A stretch of 64,000 bases of DNA from Dasypus novemcinctus (Eukaryota > Chordata > Mammalia > Cingulata > Dasypodidae), in the NCBI RefSeq assembly GCF_030445035.2, contig NC_080676.1:12810940-12874939 (forward strand). Reading direction: 5' to 3'. The position numbers and the translations under genes were made by a program. Of this stretch, positions 1-12,200 are shown piece by piece; within the stretch, counting starts at the first letter, position 1, and every line of letters begins with the position of its first letter. The notes below the pieces were generated by a model that did not search any database, had not been told where the DNA came from, and saw only the letters and a program-made list of their open reading frames with translations.

Positions 1-713
1 CTGGTTCTCACCTCTGAACTTATGTTATGTGAGAGAGAAATAATACTCTATCTTAATCATAGTGAGAGCTTATCTCATGTGAATTCCTTTTTGACAGAGG
101 AAGTACTTTCAGAATGCAGGTAAAATGAAGTCTTTGAGCCTAGAAACATAAATGCTAGATTCATGAAAGTAAATTTTTTTTCTGTGAAGCCTTTCCAGGT
201 TATACATAGACTTTGACCTCACCTGCCTTCAAGTCTCAAGGTTCATACTATTTAAAAGCTTTCCACATGTGTTAAAAAAATGAAACCGCATTTTAAACAA
301 AATATCATTTCATAAGGTGTTAACCACATACATTCAATATTCTCAGGTGCTGTTTGCCTAAAAATATTGGCAAGAAGTGATGTCTAGTGGTCTGGAAAAG
401 ACACTGACCTTCAAATCTGGAGAAGGTGCCAAATTTCCAAATTGACAAAGGAAAATGGTCAAGAATTATTAGTGATTTTCAAAGACCATTCCAAAGGAAA
501 AACTTCTTTTCCTCTTAGACACCATTTATTTGCATTTTCATGGAGTTTAAAGAACATGTGGACTTTCTTCAAGGAAGCCAAAAAGCCAGTGTTCAGAGAC
601 AGGGCCCAATAGATGTGCCAAGTCTTTCATTCAAGTCCTGCCGAGTGATGAATGGGTTGGCGTTGCAAAGTTTCCTTCGCTGTCTCCTTTCTGACCTGTA
701 ATAATACATGTAT
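1..713. other. anonymous AT-rich DNA
   Basis: I recognise no gene, RNA or transposon here. The sequence is AT-rich with stop codons in all frames. Confidence 0.5.
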
Positions 714-718
714 CATAG

Positions 719-1413
719 TGTGACTGTTTGAAGTTCTTTTATGAATCCCAAAAAGAAAGAAGGTTATGTTTTTTGAACTAATCCATTTCTGTGGGCGTGG
801 GGCCCTTTGGTTGGACTGTATCAGTGAGGCATGAGCCAGGTGAGTCTCTGCCCGCTTGCTCAGAGACACACAGAGAGAGACAGAGGAAAAGGAGGCTGCC
901 ATATTGATCCTGCCAAGTGAGAGAACAGACTGCAGGAAAGCAGAGAAGCCCCAAGGGCTGAGAGATCCTGGAGTGTGGAACCAGCAGAGCACAGAGGCAC
1001 TGAAAGAAGCCCCTGAGGCCTGGGCCCATGAAGCAGCTCGAGGCTCAGGAGACCAGCCCTGCCATAAGTCTGATAGATCACAGATGAACTCAGGAAGAAG
1101 TAGAGCAGCTGAGACAGAGAGGGGAGGCTGGAAAGAAACAAGCCCTATGCCTGGTTGCTCACAACTGAGCTCCAGGAGCTGGGCTCTGAGAGATGGTGAG
1201 CCCAGAGGGGAAGACTGAGACTAGGCCCAGAGCGCCCGCCATCTTGCTTCACCACGTGGCAGCTAACGTTATGAGAAAGCATCTTTGGAGGCCACCTTGA
1301 TTTTGATTTCACAGACTCAGGACTGTAAACTTTTACCCTAAAGAAAATTCCCACTATAAAAGCTAACCCATTTCTGGTGCTTTGCTTCGGCAGCCCTGTG
1401 GCTAACTAAGACA
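719..1413 (+). mobile_element. solo LTR of an endogenous retrovirus-like element (ERVL/MaLR-like)
   Basis: A 695-bp block starts with TG and ends with CA (tgtgactgtt ... taactaagaca). It is flanked by a perfect 5-bp duplication, catag, at 714-718 and 1414-1418. The purine-rich middle, the phrase 'cgcccgccatcttgcttcac' and the end 'ctttgcttcggcagccct...' are typical of MaLR/ERVL-like mammalian LTRs. No internal retroviral sequence adjoins it, so it looks like a solo LTR left by LTR-LTR recombination. The open frame at 856-1218 lies wholly inside it and is not a gene. The exact family is not identified; a xenarthran-specific LTR is likely. Confidence 0.8.
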
Positions 1414-1418
1414 CATAG

Positions 1419-3645
1419 CTAAGGACGTATTCTGGATATTGCTGCCTCTATTTTTGTTCTTTTCACATGAGTGGGGGTTAGGCCATTATAGTTAAGGTCA
1501 TGGAGGACCAATATGAAGTGACACTGAGCTGCTTCTTAATCGTGAGGCTATTTTTATGATCCTGGCTGACCAATAACATTACAGGTACCCATCTCATCTG
1601 GAGATAGGAAGAGTCAATATTTTGACTGGATAACTAACCACCTCATGACTCTCCAGAGGCTGTAAGATGAAGGTCGCAATAATCCTCCCTAGGACCCTGA
1701 AACTGCTCAAGTAGAATCAGATGACGGGCTTGGAAATGTCAGTTTAGAAAGCTCAGATTGGGATCTCCACTTCTTGTGTAAAGATCATGCCAGGTCAAGG
1801 TATAGCGGTGTTATAGGAGCTGGCGGAGGGTGGAATTCACTGCACCTAGTCCCCGGGAGCTCTGGGCTACAGTCTGTGCACCTGAAGTACCGGATTGGGC
1901 TCAGCCCTTGGTGTGTAGTCTAACCAGATTGTTGGTTAGATGAATCAGTGCTGCATCAACTTGAGCCCCCAAACCGTTGTTACTTCCAGTATCTCCAAAT
2001 ACCCTGGAGGTTTAAGCTTCGCTGAGTCACTCTAAGTGTTGAGTCCTGATGCCTGAACTGTCCTTTTTCTGTTCTGATTTTCACAAATAGTTCCTTTTCT
2101 CTTGGCGTCACAATGCTGGGCATTATTTCCATCCTTTTATTCCCCAAGTACAAGGATACCTGCCATAAGCAGCAGCCTTAACTGAAGGTTCAGGATAACA
2201 GGAGAATTAATAGCAGACCTCGTGGGAAACTTTTAAAATCATCAGCTGTCTCTTCTACTTTGATTCCACCCTCTGCTCCTTTTGCCATGTCCCTCTGATC
2301 TCTTCCCATTCCAAATTTTCTCTGGGGTCTCCTCTACTCTTCCCCATAGCATTACAGATATCAGTCTCTCTGCCACCCACATCCAGTGGGCATTTCTATA
2401 AAAGTCCAAAGGCAATTTGTGGACACAATTCAAGATTTATTTTTCCTAGAGGTTCTAGAACCCAGGTTAATTAATGGTATTCATTAAAGAGGGGTGGAGT
2501 GTCACCCAGTCCCACTGTTTATAGTCATCCAAATCTCAGCTGTGGTAAATCCAGGTCCTTTGATGTAGCAATTAGTATCAAAATGAACATTACTCTAGAG
2601 GAGATAAGACATGATTGTGTAGTCTCACTAAGGCATATCTGGAAAGCAGGTTGGGATGAGGAAAAGACCTCATTGAGAGAAACACATTTTGTGAATAAGG
2701 TATGTGAAATGCTTCCTACGATACCATTTTTCCTCAGCCCAGTCCTGGAGGAGAACTATGAGTTCAGACACTTGATATGACTTTAAAGTCTTACTAAGGT
2801 AATTTTATTTCCATTCTATAAGTCTTGTGTACTTTTCAGGTAGTTTCAACTGTCTTGGGAAAAAAACATTAGAAATGGAATTACGGAATATTTCCTTTCA
2901 AGAAAACTCTTGAGCTATTAGACTGTTCTGAGAAAAATTACTTATAGCAGAGTGATTAGGAGAATTTTAAGATAACTGCTGCTCAGTGCTCTAGTGTAGA
3001 ATTTGAGGTTGGGATTTGTAAGGGCAGAATTGGTAAATCATTATGACATCTTAAATAAATTATAAGAGAGCCCTTTCACTATCTCCAAAAGAGCATTATT
3101 TCTCAGAATCAGTGAGTCTCTTGGAGTGCTCCATGGCTTGAACTACTGTGCTGTGAAGCAGGTCACCTCACATCCGAGGCACTCACAGCAGAGAAGCATG
3201 GCTGCTAGTTTGGGTCCCTAGGATCTTTAAGAAAAAAGAATAGAGAATATGATAGAGCCAAGTCTTAGTGACTTGGCTGAGGCTAGTATCATAAGCAGTA
3301 AGTGGCCTGTGGATTGGAGGGGATAATCCTTCTCTTCTTTGGTCTATAATTCTGGTTCCAAAGAGAGGTTGCGATGAAGTTAAAAGAATGCAGCTCTGAG
3401 CTCTGTAGCTGTTCTCATGGTTTAGCATAGCCAAACAAATAGAGATTTAAGGGCCAGGAAGATGACATGTAACTAAGAAGGAAATGATGGAATGCCAGAT
3501 GCAAGGTGAGTCACCTTGTGCTTGACAGCTACCGAGTCCTAGAACCATGTTTATTACCCACATCAGTAATGGCTTCAGCCTGGAGAAAGGAAGCTTGCCA
3601 AGGAGCATGGGCTCATAGAACAGCATAATGCACACATCCAATCAC
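1419..3645. other. anonymous DNA, no gene recognised
   Basis: This is a mixture of AT-rich and moderately GC-rich sequence without a recognised gene or confidently named repeat. Short open frames at 2242-2433 and 2499-2780 have no recognisable motif. Confidence 0.45.
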
Positions 3646-3649
3646 GCCA

Positions 3650-4070
3650 TGCCCCTGCTCACTGTCCTTTCAAGGCCTCCTGATGCTGACAGAATGAGCA
3701 TCTCGGCATGGCCTACTCCTTAGCAGCCTTGTAGCTACCATTTCCCCTTCCCGTATTTGCGCTTTAGGATCCCATAATGCTCTCCTCCCCTGTGCCTTTG
3801 CGACCATCTTCTGTCCTCTGCCTCCTCCTCACATACCCCCTCCAGCCTAGTTTGCTCCAGCCACGCTTGAGTGCCTATTTGTCTTTCAAATCTTGACTCA
3901 AGTGTTATGTGATCTTCCTCCTTTGTCTGAGCATGCCCCTGCTCTTCTAGGCAGAGCAGCTCTGCCATGACCCTCCAACCTTCCACTAAAGCACCTCCTA
4001 TCCCTTTGTACGGTCAATGTTTGCCTTGACATAAGACTGTAAGGTTCTTGAGAGCATAATCCTATGTCGT
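3650..4070 (+). mobile_element. L2 (LINE-2) 3' fragment
   Basis: The stretch follows the order of an L2 3' end: 'gcctcctgatgctgac...' and 'gcatggcctactcc', then 'ctgtgcctttgcgacc', 'ctcaagtgttatgtgatc' and 'cataagactgtaaggttcttgag'. It is highly diverged, as expected for this old mammal-wide LINE. Confidence 0.55.
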
Positions 4071-4074
4071 CCTC

Positions 4075-4230
4075 TTCCTAACTTACTGGTCATATTACTT
4101 TGGACAAATTACTTATCCACTTTGTACCTCAGGAACTAATAATGAGTTATTTTGAGAATTCAATGAGAATATCCATGTAGAGTCATTTGAGCAGGATCTG
4201 ACACATAGAAAACACTCAATAGCTGTGATC
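4075..4230 (+). mobile_element. MIR SINE fragment
   Basis: The MIR core order is visible: 'cttactggtcatattactttgg', 'caaattacttatcc', 'tgtacctcag', then 'gagcaggatctgacacatag' and 'aaacactcaatagctg'. It abuts the L2 fragment upstream. Confidence 0.6.
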
Positions 4231-4589
4231 TGGACTTCAGACTGTAATAGGTACTCAACAATTTTTTGTATGAATGAACATAATGTAGAGAAAGATGAAA
4301 TAGAGCACCACTCTCCGTTTCATTGCTTTGATTTTACCCCTATGGCATTTAACAATCATGCACCACAGAGTATGATCCTTGGGCCTTTGGCCTACTTGCC
4401 ACCTGGGTCACACCACTATTCCCTTAGCTCTCTGTGCTTCAGCCGCATCAGAACTTTTTCTCTTTCTTTGGATCCTGGGAAATGTGTTGAACCATATGAT
4501 GTTGCTAATATTTCACCAGATTTGACCTACAAAAATTTAATTGCATGTGGTTCAACACAATAAAAGCTGCATATTCTGCCTAGGCTGCC

Positions 4590-4895
4590 CTCCCCCCCAA
4601 ATCTTTCTCCCCTCACATCTCAAATCAAATATCATTTCCACAGTTAACACTTTCCACCCCCTGCCCCCATACTAGATTTCCTAGTCTATTACATTGATTC
4701 TGAGCTCCAAGTACTTCTACATCACACTATTTAATGCATCCTATGATTTCATATGTGTATGATCATTTGATTCTTGTGCATCTCCCCCACCAGACTGTAA
4801 GCTACATCAGGTAGGAATCATGTCTGTTTTTCTCATAGTATTATTTGCCCTGCAGAGCACAGTGCACATAAGAGTCTGTCAATATTTGTGGGGAA
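4590..4895 (+). mobile_element. L2 (LINE-2) 3' fragment
   Basis: L2 3'-end phrases occur in order: 'cccctcacatctcaaatcaa', 'cagactgtaagctacatcag', 'aatcatgtctgtttttctca' and a terminal 'gtctgtcaatatttgtgg'. The piece is diverged and truncated. The open frame at 4225-4563 just upstream shows no recognisable protein motif. Confidence 0.55.
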
Positions 4896-5004
4896 ACAAA
4901 ATGGCCTAGTGAGTACTTGAGAGAGACACACACAGGTTGATATGGAGGGAAGAGAATGGGCTTCTGAAAGAAAAATACCTGAGATAAAACATTGATAACC
5001 TAGT

Positions 5005-5178
5005 TGTGAACAGAATAGTTTCAGACAGTTTACTGTTTCTGACTCTCAGCTTTCTGATATGAAGTGAGGATGATAATAATATCTACCTGCAGGGTTATGA
5101 GAAAGTAGATAATCTACATGTAACACTCGACACAGGGCCTGTCCTTCAGCAGGCACTCAATAAATATTGCCTCTCTTT
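5005..5178 (+). mobile_element. MIR SINE fragment
   Basis: MIR-like progression: 'ctgactctcagctttctgat', 'gaggatgataataatatcta', 'cctgcagggttatgag', 'acagggcctg' and 'caggcactcaataaatattg'. Confidence 0.65.
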
Positions 5179-5860
5179 ATCATCTTTTTGGGTCTGTCTT
5201 GGCACTGGATCCAGGTGGGATTCAGACATGCTGGGGGAACTGGTACGGAGGGATGTCCAGAAGCCTCTTCACATGGGGGTCCCATGGGAGGACAAATCAG
5301 GGTACTAGAAGCTCGACACTTGAATAATACCTGGTCCTCATCTTGTGCCCAAAAGTCCTGTGGTGACTAGGGGCAGGGACAAGGAGAAGTAGGACCAGTG
5401 AGGGATTTTACTAAAAGCCCTGTTTCGAGACCTTGTTATTTCTCTAACAGAATGTAATGATAGAGAAAGATTCTTTGCTATTTTGCTATAAAATGAAGTG
5501 CGTACATCTGGAATCTTATGTGCTCTGGTGTCTCAGCTGTGGCCAGAGATGACAGTCCTCAGGGAATGCCTGGTGGGGAATGGTGGTGTCCATCTGCTCT
5601 GATATACCAGCAGGTGCCTGGAAGGGGCCCTTCAGCAGTTGTGTCCAGGTGGGAGCAGACATGTTCCAGAGAGCTTCCCAGAAAAGCTTTAGCTTTCTTT
5701 TCAAGTGGATGGAGTCCCACCTGAGCAGAAAAGGGCAAAGAGACAGAGTGATCTGGATGCTTATTGTTAATAGGAGCTATTGGGGGCCGGTGAGTCTGAG
5801 GTTCTATACCCGTGGCTACTATGTATACCAACTATGAAGTAAGGCATACAGGAAAGAGGG

Positions 5861-6340
5861 TGTTTCAGTTGCCATGGCTGCTCAAGAAAAAAACATGCAA
5901 TGGTTTGGCTTAAACAATGGGAATTTATTTGCTTATGGTTTTGAAGCTAAGAGTAAGAACAATTCAAGGCATCAGCAAGGCAATGCTTTCTTCCTGGAGA
6001 CTGGCATTCTAGGCTGGGTAGTGGACATCCTTGGTCTTGGCTCCTCCATCCCATGGCAATGCTCATGGTGGCCTCTTCTGGCCTCTCCCTTCTCTTCTGG
6101 ATTCCACTGGTTTCAGCTTCTGGTTGCTCCCGCTGTGATGTTCTCTCCCTCTGTCTGAATTTCATTCCACTTATAAGGACTCCAGCAATAGGATTAAGAC
6201 CTGTTCTGATTGGACTGGTCCATACTTTAATTAAAGTCATCTCATCAAAAGGTCCTATTTACACTAGGTTCATGCCCAGAAGAATGGATTAAATTTAAGA
6301 ACATGTTTTCCTGGGGTCCATACAACTTCAAACCACAACA
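5861..6340 (-). mobile_element. solo MaLR-like LTR, reverse orientation
   Basis: A 480-bp block runs from tgtttcagttgcc to ccacaaca. It is flanked by gaggg (5856-5860) and gagga (6341-6345), an imperfect 5-bp duplication. On the minus strand it reads like a MaLR/MLT-type LTR: a start near 'tgttgtggtttgaagttg', a middle 'gtccttataagtgga', and a 3' part 'aataaattcccattgtttaa' that holds the AATAAA polyadenylation signal. Short open frames inside it on both strands are not genes. Confidence 0.75.
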
Positions 6341-6385
6341 GAGGACTGGCCCTGAAACCAGAGACTCATGTGGATCAGACTCAGG

Positions 6386-6548
6386 GCTGCCAGTTACCTG
6401 GCATATAATCCTATTTCCTGCCCCCTGAGTTTAGCTACCTAATTATGAAATGATGATGATTATAATACTCTACAGGATGATTTTAAGGATCAAATGAGAT
6501 GAAGTATGAAGTGCTCAGCCCATAGTGGGCAATGAATAAGTTTATTGA
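6386..6548 (+). mobile_element. MIR SINE fragment
   Basis: MIR-like text: 'cctgagtttagctacct', 'gaaatgatgatgattataat', 'aaggatcaaatgagatgaag' and 'gtgggcaatgaataag'. Confidence 0.55.
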
Positions 6549-6549
6549 G

Positions 6550-7176
6550 TTGAGTTGCCTGGAGAGCAAGACTCCTGGATTTTTGCCAGCTCTGTCATCA
6601 ACTACCTGTGGCCACTTCAGCAAGTCTTTAATAATTGCTGATTTACCAGATTTAGCCTCCACAGAAACTGTCAATACTACTGATCTTTCTGATCCATTTC
6701 TACCTTGCCTAGGCAGTTAAATGTTTATATTTTTCTATTTGTTTTCTAATTCAATGGTAATAGGCACTCGTGTGATTAGTACTTCATTGCTGAGGCAGAC
6801 TTTTGAATGAATCCCCACTGATCTCCAGGTGGGGGAATCCCATTGCAGTCATTTTATATTGAACCAGAGAGACCCTTCCCTAAGTGATGTTTTCCAGAGG
6901 AACTCTGGCTCCATCATTTCCAGAGCTGCCTTGAGATTTTGGCCAAACCATTTATTCTCTTCTGGGCCAATTTCTTTATTTGTAAAAGGGAAGGTGTTGG
7001 GTTGGAGGAGATGAGTTTAAAAAAAATGTATTGATTCGGTGTAAAGAACAGTCAGCCCTGAAAAGGACTTGGTTGGTTTACCCTGAGATGGATCTTCTGG
7101 CTTTAGCAAATGTTGAGTTTGTAATAGAGTAAGTTATGAAAAATTAATTGGCATATTGTGTTATTTTTCTGGGGTC
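6550..7176. other. anonymous DNA, possible MIR trace
   Basis: No gene is recognised. Around 6930-7010 the text 'ttctgggccaatttctttat' and 'tgtaaaagggaaggtg' hints at a further MIR remnant, too weak to call separately. Confidence 0.35.
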
Positions 7177-7188
7177 TATATTCTTTTT

Positions 7189-7822
7189 TTTCTCTTCCCC
7201 ACCCCTGCCTCACCCCACCTAGCTGTTTTTGCTACCCATGTCCATTAGCTGTGTGGTTTTCTGTATCTATTTCTCTTTTTCTGTTCTCTTCTTGTCTTTC
7301 TGCTCTAGGATTCACTGGGATTCGATCCTGGGGACCTCTGATGTGGAGAGAGAGCCCCTGTCCATTGTGCCACCTCAGTTCCTGGTCTCTGCTGCACTTC
7401 ACCTTGACTCTCCCCTTTGTCTCTCTTTTGTTGTGTCATCATCTTGCTGCATGACTCACTTGAGCAGGCACTGGCTCAACTGCATGGGCACTCAGCTTGC
7501 TGTGTGGGCACTCGACTCATCATGCAGGCACTGGCTTGCTGCATGAGCAGTGGCTTACCATTGGGGCAGTCATGGACACTCGGCTCACCACATGGGCACT
7601 CATGTGGGCACTCAGTTCACCATGTGGGCACTTGGCTTGCTGCACAGGCACCCACATGGGCAGTCGGCTTGCTGTGTGGGCACTCAGCTCACCACGCAGG
7701 TACTGGCTCACTGTGCAGGCACTTTTTCTCTTCTTCTTTTTCACTGGGAGTCCCCAGGGATCTAATCAGGTCCTTCCATATGGTAGGCAGAGGCCTTAAC
7801 ACTTGAACCACATCTGCTTCCC
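7189..7822 (-). mobile_element. DAS-type tRNA SINE with two tRNA-like modules and an internal minisatellite
   Basis: On the minus strand the element begins 'gggaagcagatgtggttcaa' (5' end at 7822) and ends in an A-rich tail at 7189. A perfect 12-bp target-site duplication, tatattcttttt, lies at 7177-7188 and 7823-7834. The first tRNA-like module (about 7743-7822) has A- and B-box-like text. A ~20-bp tandem repeat (7467-7722) follows. A second tRNA-like module (about 7302-7380) contains 'gaggtggcacaatgg' and the B-box-like 'ggatcgaatcc'. This architecture matches xenarthran tRNA-derived SINEs. Overlapping plus-strand open frames at 7158-7806 are by-products of the repeat. Confidence 0.85.
7467..7722 (-). 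repeat. minisatellite inside the SINE, ~20-bp unit
   Basis: About 13 imperfect copies read on the plus strand as variants of 'ggcactcggctcaccatgtg'. Several shortened ~12-bp units (such as 'ggcactcatgtg' and 'ggcacccacatg') are interspersed. It lies wholly inside the SINE between its two tRNA-like modules. Confidence 0.85.
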
Positions 7823-7834
7823 TATATTCTTTTT

Positions 7835-8688
7835 AAAGAAATAAGATTTTCAATCGGACTTCTCTTCAAGTTCTGACCTCTCATTGTCCTAAATGGAGAA
7901 TTAACAGACTTTCTGTATTTTAAGCTGAAAAAGAAGGAAGAGTTTTAGGTATAAAAGAGATGACCCAAAGTACAGGAAGGAATTTACCTGGCATTTTATG
8001 TTCTTAAGGGGGAGTTGCACTACCCAAGAAGTTGGTTCTTCAAACACTGAGAAGGAAAACAGAAGAGTTGTAGGCAGCTCAACAAGGGCATGCTGAGACA
8101 TAGGAAATGGTGGGGGCAGGATCTTGGAGGAAATGCCTCTCTATGTGTACAAAGGACTAGTCACCAGACTTGGTGAAGGGGTCCATGGTGAAACTTGGTG
8201 CAGAGTGAGTAAAGTCACAGGCCTTTGAAAGGGCTTCACGGGCTGAGTCCCTGAGCACCTCATCACGGAAGTGGTGGATTGGTAAGTGGACTCCTCATCA
8301 TTATTTTTGTAGACTAAGGGCCTAGGGAAACTGAAGCAAGGATGAGGAAACCATGAAAATTCATGATATTGGACATATTATTGACCTTGGTCAACAGATG
8401 TGGGATTTTAGTGAATTTAATGAAAATAAAGAAATGCAGCAGGTCTTGCATATTGATGGCTGTTGACCAGTTTACCTGTTACTTGTCTACCTCCTTCTGG
8501 GTAAGTCATTTACATACTTAAATGGGAGCACTCATGACAGAGTTTATTGTTCTGTTAATGAGAACGTTTTACAAGAACACAAAACTAGCAAAATATCAAA
8601 TCAGTGTGTTAGATGTTTAGAAACTGTCTCAATACTTATTAGTGGAGAATGGTAAAGTGTGAAATTTTAGTATACTGTAATTCAATGC
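7835..8688. other. anonymous DNA
   Basis: No gene or named repeat is recognised. Confidence 0.4.
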
Positions 8689-8852
8689 CAGTATTTCTCA
8701 AACTTTAGTGTGCATCCAGATCATCCAGGGATCTTGTTAAAATACAAATTCTGATTCTATAGGCCTGAGGTGAGTCCTGAGATTTTGCATTTCTAACAGG
8801 CTCCCAGGTGAACCTGATGTTGCTGACCCAGGGGTGCCACCTTGAGTTAGCC
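8689..8852 (+). mobile_element. MER20-like hAT-Charlie non-autonomous DNA transposon
   Basis: It starts 'cagtatttctcaaactttag', contains 'catccagatcatccaggg', 'tcttgttaaaatacaaattc', 'ttttgcatttctaacag' and 'gctcccaggtgaacctgatg', and closes near 'cttgagttag'. This is the layout of the short hAT elements common in eutherian genomes. Terminal repeats are degraded. Confidence 0.65.
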
Positions 8853-8929
8853 AGCTGCTATCCAACAGTTAAAACGAACCAGAGCTACACCTGTCAAAAT
8901 AATTAAGTCTCAAAAAGCATAATGTTGAG

Positions 8930-9200
8930 GTAAAGAAACAAGTTGCAAAAGGATATAGGTATAGGTGTGATACAATTTATATAAAGTTTAAATAATGCAT
9001 GACAACATTATGTATTGTTTATTGATACCTGGCACATATATACTGAGAGTATAAAAACAAGAAACATAAGAATGATAAACATCAAAGTAAAATAGTGGCT
9101 AATTTGGGGGAAGATGGAGAGGAAAGGGATTGAAGTAATTATGCAGGGGGCCTCGATTTTATCTGCAATGTTTATTTCTTAAGATTGATGGTGAATACAA
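8930..9200 (+). mobile_element. old LINE-1 3' UTR fragment (L1M-type)
   Basis: The phrases 'aaacaagttgcaaaaggata', 'atacaatttatataaagttt', 'aatagtggctaatttggggg' and 'gcaatgtttatttcttaag' occur in the order of the 3' UTR of older L1M elements, in sense orientation. Confidence 0.55.
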
Positions 9201-9204
9201 AGGT

Positions 9205-12200
9205 ATTTATTATATTATCTTCCATAGTTTTGTATGTCAACATGAGGACTTGAAAGGTTTTTTTTGTGTATTAATTCAGTAGTCTAGTAGAGATTCTGTA
9301 TGAAAATTTGAGCTCCTTCTTATCTTTTGTTTTTTAGTTGAAGAATAATCACAACTGATTTTACTCCTTGGAGACAGGTAGTAAAGGACAGTTAATTGTA
9401 CTACACTTGAAAAAGGCAACAAAAATTTTTTAATAAGAAGTATGATGCTTTCTTAAGTATCTCTAGCAGAGGTTTCTGTTTTTTCCATGACAGGTAATTT
9501 CATGCATACTTCATTGTTAACATTTAAAGTTTGGCAAAGAAAAGACATTGGCATTCTGTTAAAAAGGAGCTCATAACACATTGGAAGGGTGTTATTTAAA
9601 ATTGCACATATTTTTATCATTAGCCACATGCTGATATTGATATACCTACAAGGAAATATTTTCTTTCCAGTTATTCTGTTTAAAATTGGTTTTTATTTTT
9701 TTTTCTAAAGGAAATAGACTAGGGATATTAGTGAATAAAAATTTATACCATGGATAGAAAAAAATGGTAGAACCTGCAAGAGGTAAATGGGAAAAAGATA
9801 AACAGAATTCTCACAAGAGGAAATATAATTAATATAGAATATCTAATATTGCATTCAAGTTCACTAGGTCCAGTAGGTCCAGAAAGTGCATATTAAAACA
9901 ACTTTGAATAATGATCTTTGTTCCTCTTATTATCAACATCTTTTTTTTTTCAATAAAAAGGATAGTAACATAAAATCCTGCTGAGAATGTGATAATACAA
10001 GCACTTTCATTTGTTACCAGTATCAGAATAAGTTGTAACATTTTCAAACACTCTTTTGATAATATGTGCCAAGGGTTTTAAACATGTTCATATTGCATTC
10101 TGGACAATCTCTTTTAAGAATTTTACCTGAAATTCAGAAAAATGTGCATAAATATTTTCAACATAATATATATAATGATGATGACTTTGAAATAACCTGT
10201 TTGTTTGGATCTTCCAGGAAGATGTTAAGATGGAATTATATGTACAAGAAATTTATTGAGGGAAACTCCCATGAGAGATGGAAGTGGAGAGCAGGAGTTG
10301 ATGAGGAAAGCCTTTGAACCAGGATGCAGGTCTGACGCCTGAGAAAGGAGAGGGGATGAAGGATGTGGTAGGAAGAGTTCAGACCACACAGTGCAGTTTT
10401 GAGGAAGTCTTGGCCATTTTAAGGGGGAATCCTGCTTTGCACAGGGATAGCCTGGCTCTGGTACTGACTCCATGCTTAGTCCTTGGCCGGGAACAGCCCA
10501 GGGGGAGAGGAGCTTGGTGTGAACATCATGGTAGACCCAGAGGATTCGTAGCAGGGGCTGTCAGTTAACCGTGCCTCATGCTGTACTTCGTAAGAGATCA
10601 GCTCTAAGTAAGACATCTGAGCAGTACATCTCCATAGCAGCCACATAACCTCTATGTTTAGAAAGATGAAATGTTAAGGTAGGCTAAGCATTGGTCAGAG
10701 TAAGCTAGATGATATAACAAGCAACCATTTTCCTGACTTAATAACTTAAAATTCTAATGCTCGCTGATATCCCAGTCCAATCGGGTATTTAGTGGGTAGC
10801 CTTCTTCATAGTGATGCAAACATGTGGGTCCTTTTCTTTTTCTAGGATTGCTGAGTCTTCAGGTTGAGGCTTTGTATCTAGTTGGGAGAAAGAGAAGAGA
10901 AAACACAAGAAATGATGTGGGAGATTTTAGGGCATACTCTTGGAAGAGACACATGTCACTCCCTAAGTGCAAGGGCATCTGGGGACTGAAGAGAAACTGT
11001 ACCAAGAGTACCAAGATCTGGCCACATACATCATGCATTCAGTAGAATAGTATGCAGTTATTTACAAGCATGTTAAAAGATCATTTTAATTCCATTGAAG
11101 ATTACAGATAACTATAACAAGGTTTTAAAATCAATATATGTATCATGCATACACACATGCACACACACATATCATGATTACAGCTTTATGAAATAACTTA
11201 AATCTTTGAAGAGAAATAATTTCAAAATTTTTATTTAAAATATTTCTGAAAATATTTAGATGATTCTTAGAATGTGCAATTGTGAAAGATTTATTTTCCC
11301 TTCTTATTTCTTCCCTTTTCAAATTTATAGTATGGTTGCTTTTTAAAATAGATAAATTGACAAAGATTTTTTAACTGAGAGATAAAGTAAATTGTTTTAC
11401 CTCCTACTGTTTTAAAAATATTTCCCCCTACATGTCTGTAAATTGCTGTTTTATATTTGACAAACAGGATCTATAACGTAAGATATGAAGGAATTAACTC
11501 CAAGCTCTTACCATTAATTACATGATGGTTGGAATATGAATGGGGATGGGTGAGCTGGGTATAAGGAAATAGAAGGATTACAGCAAAAGAAATAATGTAT
11601 AAAAGCAAGATACCCTCCAGACATTTAGAACAGAGATTTAAGAGAAAGTGTGAGAAGTTCACATCTCGGGATATAATATTGTTTCTTTCAGGAAAACAAA
11701 TTTTTATGTCATTTTAAAAATTAAAATCAAATCACTGATTTCTTCTATGTATAAATCTTAAAATTTTAGGATTTTCTATATTGTAAACCCGGGGGCATTT
11801 TGAATATAGGCCCCTCTGATCCACTGAGATGCCTGTGCTCCATACTTACCCTTTTGCCTGCCACCCCTCAGCCCCAACCTCTCCAAAATATGGCTCCTAA
11901 GGCCCACTGCAAATGCTCTGGTCTCCCCTCCCCGCACCATGCTATATTCTGACCCAGTAGGTTAGTGCTATTTAACAAAATGACATCTTTAATGTCACTG
12001 CACCGTTACTGCAGTCTTTAAATAATTTCTGATCAGTTAGGATACATGTCATGCAGGTAGTAAAACTAGTACATTAAAACAAAATAAACAACCTTTAAAA
12101 AAGCAGGAGTGTACACATTTTTCAGGGAAAAAACACTTCTCTCTTAAACATCCTGATATGAAGTTAACAAAGAGTAAGTTTAGTTCTAGTTCCAAAATTC

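Noticed and set aside
7467..7722. Regularly spaced repeats resembling a CRISPR array
   Set aside because: The units are adjacent without unique spacers, are imperfect, and lie inside a mammalian SINE.
7158..7806. Several overlapping open frames with repeated GTH/ALS-like peptides
   Set aside because: They are by-products of the minisatellite inside the SINE.
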